A stretch of DNA of 14,028 bases from CAYVOX01 sp964453035 (GTDB lineage Bacteria > Chloroflexota > Anaerolineae > Anaerolineales > Anaerolineaceae). The notes under the pieces are model-generated. The model was given only the letters and a program-made list of their open reading frames with translations. It was not told the DNA's origin and made no database searches. The position numbers and the translations under genes are program-made. Location: positions 1 to 14,028 of the forward strand of contig CAYVOX010000084.1 in the NCBI GenBank assembly GCA_964453035.1, read 5' to 3'. Of this stretch, positions 8,037 through 14,028 are shown in pieces (the first letter of the stretch is position 1; each line of letters begins with the position of its first letter).

Positions 8037-10766
8037 ATGAAAAAGTTCACCGGCGCCGAGATACGGCAAAGTTTTATCGATTTTTTTGTCAAACACGGGC
8101 ACACCTTTGTGCCATCCTCATCGGTGGTGCCAGGGGGAGATGCCACGCTGCTGTTCACCAATGCCGGGATGGTGCAATTCAAGGATGTGTTCCTGGGGAC
8201 GGATGCGCGACCCTATTCGCGGGCGGTTAATTCGCAGAAGTGCCTGCGCGTGGCGGGAAAACACAACGACCTGGATGAAGTGGGGCGTGATGACACCCAT
8301 CACACTTTTTTTGAGATGCTGGGAAACTGGTCTTTTGGCGATTATTACAAAAAGGAAGCCATTGCCTGGGCCTGGGAACTGCTGACAGAGGTGTGGGGGC
8401 TAGAAAAATCCTCGCTGTGGGCAACCTGTTTTAAAGATGATAAGGGTAATGTACCAACGGATGAAGAAGCAGCCTCTGCCTGGCGAGCGCAGCCGGGGTT
8501 TTTGCCGGAGCATGTATTGTATTTTGGCCGTAAGGATAACTTCTGGGAGATGGCGGAGGTTGGCCCGTGCGGTCCGTGCAGCGAAATTCACATTGACCGT
8601 GGGCCGGAAGCGTGCGATAAGCAGGGCGTGCCGGGGCATGTGTGCGGAGTGAACGGGGATTGCAAGCGATTCCTGGAGGTGTGGAACCTGGTATTTATCC
8701 AGTACAACCGGTTGAGCGCCACCGAACTGGTTCCGTTACCGGCGACGCACGTGGACACGGGGATGGGATTTGAGCGCATCGTCTCACTGATGCAGGGAGT
8801 CGATTCCAACTACCGGACCGACCTTCTGCTGCCGCTGGTGAAGACGGTTCAGGGCATAACCGGCGCAAGCGACGCAGACCGGGATGCGAACTTCACGCCC
8901 TACCGGGTGATTGCAGATCACGCGCGCGCGGCGGCGTTTTTGATTGCGGATGGGGTGGTGCCGGGGAACGTCGGGCGTAATTACATCTGCCGGATGATTA
9001 TCCGCCGGGCGGCGCGCTTTGGCATGAAGCTGGGCTTGCGCGAGCCGTTCATGGCGAAGGTGGCGGATGCGGCGATTGTCATCTACGGCGAGGCTTACCC
9101 TGAACTGGTGAAGAACCGCGGCACCATCCTGGATAACCTGACGCGCGAAGAAAAGCGCTTTGAGCGGACGGTGGAAGCCGGTATGGCGAAACTGGATGAA
9201 TTGCTATCAGGATTGCGCGAGCGCGGCGAGACGGTGCTGGACGGCGGAAGCGCGTTTGACCTGTACGCCACGCTGGGGCTGCCGTTTGAAATTGCGCGGG
9301 ATATCGCGCGCGAACAGGGACTGGATGTGGATGAGGTGGGCTTTAGAGAGGCGATGGAAGCTCACCGGCTGGCATCAGGCGGGGGTAAGGCGATGGGCGC
9401 GATGGGCGGCGAGGATGTTGACCTGTTCCGCGCCATTTTCAATACTTTGATTGATGCGGGAAAGATTGACGCAGCCGGCGTGGCATATGACCCTTACCAG
9501 ACGTTGAAGGTAGAAGGATGCCTGCTGGCGCTGGTGAAGGACGGCGTCTCCGTGACGGATGCCGATGAGGGGGATGAGGTGGACGTAATTTTACCCGCGA
9601 CGTGCTTTTATGTTGAATCGGGTGGGCAGGTTTCGGATTCAGGGTGGATCAGCGCGCTGGATGGCAGTTGGGAGATCTCAATTGGGGAAGTGCGCAAACC
9701 GGCAGCGGGGATTATCGTTCACCGCGGGAAAGTGACCCGCGGGCAGCCGCAGGTGGATGACCTGAGCGCGGCGGCGGTGGATGGCGCGCGGCGGCGAGAC
9801 ATCATGCGCAACCACACGGCAACGCACCTGCTACATGCGGCACTGCACAGCGTGCTGGGCGAGCATGCCCGCCAGGCGGGTTCGCTGGTGGCGCCGGATC
9901 ATTTGCGGTTTGACTTCACGCACCCGGAAGGGATGACCGCCCTGCAGCTTGAGCAGGTTGAGGCGCAAGTCAATCGAGCGATCCTCGATAACCATCACTT
10001 GAACATTACCACTAAAACGCTGACCCAGGCGATGGATGAAGGGGCAACGGCACTGTTTGGCGAAAAATACGGCGAGATAGTGCGCACCATTGCCATTGGC
10101 GGCAAACAGCCGTTTAGCTATGAATTGTGCGGCGGAACACATGTTGATGAAACGGGCGATATCGGGCTGTTTCTCATCACCTTTGAGGGCAGCGCGGCAT
10201 CAGGGGTGCGGCGCATCGAGGCGGCGACCGGGCGCGTGGCTTATGACATTGCAGCTAAAAGGATGCGCCTGTTAAAGCAGACCTCCAACCTGTTGAGCAG
10301 CCCGGTGGAAGATGTGCCAGCTAAAACACAGGCACTACTGGATGAAATTGACCAGAATCGCAAGCAAATCGCAAAATTGCGCCAGGAACTGGTTGCGGCG
10401 GAGTTTACCCAGTATTTACAGGCAGTTCCACTGGTGAACGGGGTGCCGGTGCTTTCGGTGGTGCTGGAGAACGCTGATATTGAGTCGCTGCGCGGGATGA
10501 CTGACCGCTTCAGGCAGAAATTTGCCAGCGGGGTGGTGGTTGTGGCAAGCGCGCCGGAGGGAAAACCTGCCATCATTGCAGCGGTAACGGATGACCTGGT
10601 GAAACGCGGGGTCAACGCAGGTGAGATTGTGCGGGCAGCGGCGCAGGTGATTGGCGGGAGCGGTGGAGGAAGACCGAACCTGGCGCAGGCTGGCGGCAAG
10701 GATGCCAGCAAGCTGCATGAAGCCATGGAACAGGTGCCATTGCTGGTTGCGGCAAAGTTGATGTAA
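8037..10766 (+). CDS. alaS: Alanyl-tRNA synthetase
   Basis: Class II synthetase that charges tRNA-Ala with alanine in the cytoplasm and hydrolyses mischarged Ser- or Gly-tRNA-Ala. At 909 residues it is of usual length and complete. The catalytic core shows LLFTNAGMVQFKDVFLG (38-54), the motif-2 region HHTFFEMLGNWSFGDYYK (88-105) and the motif-3-like TGMGFERI (241-248), followed by the RNYICRMIIRRAARFG tRNA-recognition segment. The editing domain carries both halves of the zinc site: His593-x3-His597 and Cys698-x3-His702. The C-terminus ends with the DHHA1 glycine-rich segment GGSGGGRPNLAQAGG starting at residue 873. An insertion after GPCGPC (176-181) adds Cys193, Cys203 and Cys209, so a further metal site is possible. 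The gene is monocistronic, with its own promoter and terminator. Confidence 0.98.
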   Translation: MKKFTGAEIRQSFIDFFVKHGHTFVPSSSVVPGGDATLLFTNAGMVQFKDVFLGTDARPYSRAVNSQKCLRVAGKHNDLDEVGRDDTHHTFFEMLGNWSFGDYYKKEAIAWAWELLTEVWGLEKSSLWATCFKDDKGNVPTDEEAASAWRAQPGFLPEHVLYFGRKDNFWEMAEVGPCGPCSEIHIDRGPEACDKQGVPGHVCGVNGDCKRFLEVWNLVFIQYNRLSATELVPLPATHVDTGMGFERIVSLMQGVDSNYRTDLLLPLVKTVQGITGASDADRDANFTPYRVIADHARAAAFLIADGVVPGNVGRNYICRMIIRRAARFGMKLGLREPFMAKVADAAIVIYGEAYPELVKNRGTILDNLTREEKRFERTVEAGMAKLDELLSGLRERGETVLDGGSAFDLYATLGLPFEIARDIAREQGLDVDEVGFREAMEAHRLASGGGKAMGAMGGEDVDLFRAIFNTLIDAGKIDAAGVAYDPYQTLKVEGCLLALVKDGVSVTDADEGDEVDVILPATCFYVESGGQVSDSGWISALDGSWEISIGEVRKPAAGIIVHRGKVTRGQPQVDDLSAAAVDGARRRDIMRNHTATHLLHAALHSVLGEHARQAGSLVAPDHLRFDFTHPEGMTALQLEQVEAQVNRAILDNHHLNITTKTLTQAMDEGATALFGEKYGEIVRTIAIGGKQPFSYELCGGTHVDETGDIGLFLITFEGSAASGVRRIEAATGRVAYDIAAKRMRLLKQTSNLLSSPVEDVPAKTQALLDEIDQNRKQIAKLRQELVAAEFTQYLQAVPLVNGVPVLSVVLENADIESLRGMTDRFRQKFASGVVVVASAPEGKPAIIAAVTDDLVKRGVNAGEIVRAAAQVIGGSGGGRPNLAQAGGKDASKLHEAMEQVPLLVAAKLM

Positions 10767-10787
10767 GCGCGAGTTTCTTTGTCAATT

Positions 10788-10829
10788 AAAAACACTCGCT
10801 CAGGCTAATCAACCTGAGCGAGTGTTTTT
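10788..10829. terminator. Bidirectional terminator between alaS and pepA
   Basis: A perfect 17-bp inverted repeat (AAAAACACTCGCTCAGG at 10788-10804, its complement at 10813-10829) encloses an 8-base loop. The hairpin has A5 on one side and T5 on the other, so it gives a stem plus T-tract on both strands. It starts 21 bases after the alaS stop and ends 16 bases from the pepA stop, so it serves both convergent genes. Confidence 0.93.
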
Positions 10830-10845
10830 GGTGTAGTTGGAGGGG

Positions 10846-12276
10846 CTAGAGGTTCTCGATGTAATCGAGGAGCAGGCGGACGCCGAAGCCGGTGGCGCCT
10901 TTGGGGGAATAAGGCAGATCCTTGGGGCTATCGGCGACGGCAGCGATATCAAGGTGTGCCCAGGGGACGGAATCCTCGACGAATTGTTTAAGAAACATGC
11001 CGCCGATGATGGTGTGACCTTCGCGACCGCCGGAGTTTTTGATATCGGCATCATCACCCTTGATGAGCTTGAAGACCTCTTCATCAAGGGGCAGGCGCCA
11101 GAGGCGTTCGTGGACGCGCTCGCCAGCTTTGAAGAGCTGGTCGGCGAGTTCGTCATTGTTAGCCATCAGCCCGGCGCGGACGCGTCCGAGGGCTACCATG
11201 ACGCCACCAGTGAGGGTGGCAAGATCAACGATGGCGCGGGGCGTGAAGTTCTTCTGGGCATAAGTCAGGGCATCCGCCAGGACAAGACGACCCTCGGCAT
11301 CGGTGGAGATAATTTCAACGGTTTTGCCAGCCAGGGTGGAGATGATGTCATCAGGTCGGTAGGCAAGGCTATCCACCATGTTCTCGGCCGCGGCAATGAT
11401 GCCGACCACGGGCGTGGCAAGGCGCAGGTCGGCAGCCAGGCGCAGTGCGGCTGCAACGGCCATGCCGCCGCACTTGTCGTATTTCATGGTCTGGATGCTA
11501 TCGGAGCCTTTGAGGGAATAGCCGCCAGTATCCATGGTGAGGGCTTTGCCGACCAGAACGACGGGTTTGGCATCGGCTGGGACATTCACACCGGGGTATT
11601 CGAGGATGATAAGGCGGGCGGGGGTGGGAGAGCCCTTGCCAACGTTGAGGATAGCCCAGGCGCCGAGCTGCTCGAGGGCTTTTTCATCGAGGACGGTGCA
11701 TTTGAGGTGGAAAGCGCGAGCAAGCGCAACGACGCGGTCGGCCAGGGTGACGGGGTTGACGACATTGGGCGGCTCGTGAGCCCAATCGCGTGCCATGTTG
11801 ACGGCAGCGGCAATCCTGGTGACTCGCTCTACCAGGTAGGAATCACCGCCCTGGAGGGTAATGGTGATGGTTTTGACGGGTTCCTCGGCGGATTTGCGGC
11901 GCAGGAACTGGAAACCGCCGAGAAGCAGACCTTCCAGAAATGCGGGGAGAGCGCCCTGAACGCTGAAAGCAGCGAACTGGGCAACATCCAGGCCTGCTTC
12001 TTCCGCTCCGGCAGAGCGCAGCCATTTGACCAGGCTGCCGCCAGCCTGGCGGAAAACCTCAGGGGAGAGCTTTTCGGCCTTGCCGAGCGAGACGAGGATG
12101 ACCTGGCTTTCGGCCTGCTTGAGCAGGATGACATCTCCGGCCTGTTTTCCGGGTAGACCAGGGGCAGGGGATTGAGGCGCGGGTTGCAGCTGGATGGACA
12201 GGGCAGCGGGGGCTTTACCAACCTCGGCAACGCGCAAGGCAACAAACTGGGGCAGGGTTAGAACTTCTTCAGTCAC
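10846..12276 (-). CDS. pepA: Leucyl aminopeptidase, M17 family
   Basis: 476 residues. A dinuclear-metal cytosolic aminopeptidase that removes N-terminal residues from peptides in protein turnover. The N-terminal ~150 residues match the divergent M17 N-domain in size. The catalytic domain has all expected ligands: Lys244, Asp249, Asp267, Asp326 and Glu328, with catalytic Lys256 and Arg330. The signature segment is NTDAEGRL-like, reading STDAEGRLVLADAL (324-337). The spacing between these residues is identical to E. coli PepA (Lys270, Asp275, Asp293, Asp352, Glu354). The start is GTG at 12276, with AGGAGA about 6 bases upstream. It overlaps the end of the phosphoesterase gene by 8 bases, so translational coupling is likely. 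It is last in the leftward operon and ends at the shared terminator. The symbol is by family; pepB-like naming is also possible. Confidence 0.95.
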   Translation of the reverse strand: MTEEVLTLPQFVALRVAEVGKAPAALSIQLQPAPQSPAPGLPGKQAGDVILLKQAESQVILVSLGKAEKLSPEVFRQAGGSLVKWLRSAGAEEAGLDVAQFAAFSVQGALPAFLEGLLLGGFQFLRRKSAEEPVKTITITLQGGDSYLVERVTRIAAAVNMARDWAHEPPNVVNPVTLADRVVALARAFHLKCTVLDEKALEQLGAWAILNVGKGSPTPARLIILEYPGVNVPADAKPVVLVGKALTMDTGGYSLKGSDSIQTMKYDKCGGMAVAAALRLAADLRLATPVVGIIAAAENMVDSLAYRPDDIISTLAGKTVEIISTDAEGRLVLADALTYAQKNFTPRAIVDLATLTGGVMVALGRVRAGLMANNDELADQLFKAGERVHERLWRLPLDEEVFKLIKGDDADIKNSGGREGHTIIGGMFLKQFVEDSVPWAHLDIAAVADSPKDLPYSPKGATGFGVRLLLDYIENL

Positions 12277-13408
12277 GGTTTTCTCCTTTTATTTCCCATA
12301 AAATGATTTCAGGTGGACAAAGAAACCTCAAGCGGGGGGCGGCAGCGCCTTCCAGGCCGAGGCCGCGAGTGATATAGAGAACCATTTTATTCAATCGGTA
12401 ACGGCCAGCCTCGAAGGCTTTGCCGTACAGTGAGCCAGTGAATACCGCGCCCAAAAAAGGCAGGCGCACCTGCCCGCCGTGGGTGTGACCGGAAAGCTGC
12501 AGGTCAACCCCCAGGCGAGAAGCGGCGGGGGCAAGGTCCGGCGAGTGGTAGAGTAGGATGCGCAAATGGTTGGATGGCTCATTGATGAGGGCTGCAAGCC
12601 TGGGCGCATCCTGATGGGGGCGGTGAGAGCAGCTTATCCCTATCACCTCAAACACATCTTCTGCATATTTTACAGCAGTTTTAGAATCCTGCAGCCAGGT
12701 AAGGGGTAGATCTTTCAGCAGGTCAGGCAAGATTTCGGGCAAATCAACGGCGGGGCTGCCGCTGACGAAAAACACACCGAGGGGTGCCTGCCAATGACCG
12801 ATGAGCTGGCGGGCGGCCTGCCAGGCGGTGGGGTCGTTGAGGTAGGAAAGATTGAGGATATCACCTGAGAAGAGGATGATATCCGGCTTGAGGGAATCGA
12901 TGAGGGCGTTGAGCCTGGTTTCGCGCGGGGTGAGGCGCTCGATGTGCAGGTCTCCGAGGTGGAGGAGGCGCAGCGGGCGAGAAGCGGTGAATTTAGGCGT
13001 GGAAAGGACCTGGTGGGTGACCTGCAGGCGGAACGGCTCAATCCAGAAGGCGTAGATGACAATGAGCGTACCGATGACCTGGAGGGTGAGCGAGAGCGGA
13101 ACCGGCAACAGGGCAAAAAGCGAACGCAGCAGGGAGAGGATAAGGGTGGGGGGTCTGGCAGGTCCAAAAGAACGTTGCAGGCGGGGCAGAAGGGCGAGGA
13201 GGAGCCAATCGGTGAGAAAGAACGCCCAAAGGGCAAATGCGTATAGCCAGTTACCCCAGGCAGGGAGGGATGCCAGGGCGAAGAGCAGCAGTGAAAAGAG
13301 CGGCGCCGGGATAGATTGAATCTCCTCGAGGCGGTGGAGGATGACATCAAAGGGGTTGCCGCGCGTGCCAGGGAAGGCTGTGCGGGATGAGAAATCCTGC
13401 TCCTGCAT
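12269..13408 (-). CDS. Membrane-anchored calcineurin-like metallophosphoesterase with altered GNH motif
   Basis: 379 residues from ATG at 13408; a TTG three bases further upstream is an alternative start. The N-terminal ~125 residues hold about three hydrophobic helices (about 33-51, 54-76 and 88-123), so the enzyme is membrane-anchored like YkuE/YaeI-type phosphoesterases. The catalytic part shows GDLH (152-155), GD (182-183), His288 and GHTHGGQ (307-313), all typical of the family. Where the family has Gly-Asn-His-Asp/Glu, this protein reads Gly217-Ser218-Pro219, so the usual metal-binding Asn and catalytic His are absent. Family members act on nucleotides, lipid-sugar phosphates or phosphodiesters; the substrate cannot be told here, and activity may be reduced or changed. 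The ATG shares one base with the stop of the PfpI-family gene upstream (TGATG), and the 3' end overlaps pepA. Confidence 0.9.
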   Translation of the reverse strand: MQEQDFSSRTAFPGTRGNPFDVILHRLEEIQSIPAPLFSLLLFALASLPAWGNWLYAFALWAFFLTDWLLLALLPRLQRSFGPARPPTLILSLLRSLFALLPVPLSLTLQVIGTLIVIYAFWIEPFRLQVTHQVLSTPKFTASRPLRLLHLGDLHIERLTPRETRLNALIDSLKPDIILFSGDILNLSYLNDPTAWQAARQLIGHWQAPLGVFFVSGSPAVDLPEILPDLLKDLPLTWLQDSKTAVKYAEDVFEVIGISCSHRPHQDAPRLAALINEPSNHLRILLYHSPDLAPAASRLGVDLQLSGHTHGGQVRLPFLGAVFTGSLYGKAFEAGRYRLNKMVLYITRGLGLEGAAAPRLRFLCPPEIILWEIKGENRD

Positions 13409-13941
13409 CAACGCTTAACCTGCTCCTGGAGCGCCTGGATGAGTTCACGGCAGAAGAAGGGGATATCGGCAACCACGCGGCCCCACACTTGATTGCCGGA
13501 GCGGAAGGCGGGTTCATCTTTCCAGGTGGCGCCGGCGTTGAGCAGGTCATCTTTGATGCCTTCGCTGCCGGTGGCGGTGTGACCTTTTACGATGCCAGCG
13601 CTGATGCCAACCAACCCACCGTGGCAAATCATGGCGACGACTTTACCGGCGGCATCGAGAGCCTGGACGAAGGATTTGACGCTCTGGTAGCGGCGAACAC
13701 GGTCTGGCGCCCAGCCGCCGGGGATGAGAACGGCATCGAACTGGGAGGGGTCGAGCGCATCGAAGGATACGTCGGCGCGGGCGGTAATGCCGTGCTTGCC
13801 ACTGATGACCTCACCGGCTTTGAGCCCGGCAACGACCACGCTTGCACCCTCTTCTTGTAGGCGCATGACGGGCACCCAGAATTCGAGTTCCTCAAATTCT
13901 GCGGAGATGAGAACGGCAGCTTTTATCGATTGAAGGGACAT
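13408..13941 (-). CDS. DJ-1/PfpI family protein (intracellular protease/deglycase-like)
   Basis: 177 residues, the normal length for a single-domain PfpI/YhbO protein. The nucleophile-elbow region reads VAMICHGG, giving Cys106 and His107. The SAEFEELE segment near the N-terminus supplies Glu17, aligned by eye with Glu12 of Pyrococcus PH1704, where Cys100 and His101 complete the site. Other family landmarks are GKHG (48-51), LIPGGWAPDRVR (72-83) and the GIKDDLLNAGATW segment (128-140). Such proteins are usually oligomeric cytosolic stress proteins, described as proteases or as glyoxalase/deglycase-type repair enzymes; the real activity is debated. The ATG at 13941 is preceded by AGAGGA about 5 bases upstream. 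The gene is first in the visible leftward operon. Confidence 0.94.
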   Translation of the reverse strand: MSLQSIKAAVLISAEFEELEFWVPVMRLQEEGASVVVAGLKAGEVISGKHGITARADVSFDALDPSQFDAVLIPGGWAPDRVRRYQSVKSFVQALDAAGKVVAMICHGGLVGISAGIVKGHTATGSEGIKDDLLNAGATWKDEPAFRSGNQVWGRVVADIPFFCRELIQALQEQVKR

Positions 13942-13988
13942 GGTTTCCTCTTTTTGGATGGATTACCTCCACGGGGGAGGAGGATGTG

Positions 13989-14028
13989 TTATTCCAAGAT
14001 GAGAAGGTTGTAGATATCCAACGGCAAG
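13989..14028 (-). CDS. Possible 3' end of another leftward gene (partial)
   Basis: On the minus strand the last 40 bases read as 12 codons (LPLDIYNLLILE) and a TAA stop at 13991-13989, with no interruption. The composition is protein-like, and the stop lies 47 bases before the PfpI-family start, a normal gap in an operon. Only 12 codons are visible, so this could be chance; other frames are also open here. Confidence 0.25.
   Translation of the reverse strand, partial: LPLDIYNLLILE

Noticed and set aside
10837..12156. A 439-codon open frame on the + strand opposite pepA
   Set aside because: It lies entirely antisense to a gene with all M17 catalytic residues, its protein has low-complexity Gly/Asp-rich content typical of antisense shadows, and it begins only 8 bases after the terminator hairpin with no good ribosome binding site.
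13387..13860. A 157-codon open frame on the + strand opposite the PfpI-family gene
   Set aside because: It is antisense to a clear DJ-1/PfpI gene and shows no recognisable motif of its own.
13966..13980. Small inverted repeat CCTCC/GGAGG upstream of the PfpI-family gene
   Set aside because: Only 5 bp of stem with a 5-base loop and no T-tract on either strand; probably chance in a purine-rich stretch.

Overview
The window is a GC-rich bacterial chromosome segment with short intergenic gaps. The type of giant TPR protein, the intracellular C25-like peptidase and the Cys-rich insertion in AlaRS suggest a Chloroflexota member of the Anaerolineae type. That assignment is an inference from protein style; no rRNA or other lineage marker is present. 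There is no CRISPR array, tRNA, IS element or phage gene.

Left part (1-7928, + strand): a two-gene operon. The first gene is a very large TPR protein whose 5' end lies outside the window, with at least 1768 residues of nearly continuous helical repeats. Its last 14 bases overlap the start of the second gene. That gene encodes an 861-residue protein with a TPR-like N-terminus, a charged linker, a caspase-fold (clan CD, C25/gingipain-like) peptidase domain with a visible His/Cys dyad, and an unassigned C-terminal extension. It has no signal peptide. A strong Rho-independent terminator closes the operon. A TPR scaffold coupled to an intracellular caspase-like protease resembles, in architecture only, the TPR-CHAT type of conflict or signalling effector. 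This is the most interesting part of the window.

Middle (7969-10829, + strand): alaS (alanyl-tRNA synthetase) with its own sigma70-like promoter (TTGCCT, 17-bp spacer, TATAAT), a good ribosome binding site and a complete three-domain protein. It ends at a 17-bp perfect hairpin flanked by A and T tracts, which serves as a shared bidirectional terminator for the convergent genes.

Right part (10846-14028, - strand): three tightly overlapping genes transcribed leftwards. They encode a DJ-1/PfpI-family protein, a membrane-anchored calcineurin-like phosphoesterase with an altered metal-binding motif, and an M17 leucyl aminopeptidase with all metal ligands present. The overlaps are 1 and 8 bases, so translational coupling is likely. 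The last ~40 bases may hold the 3' end of another leftward gene.
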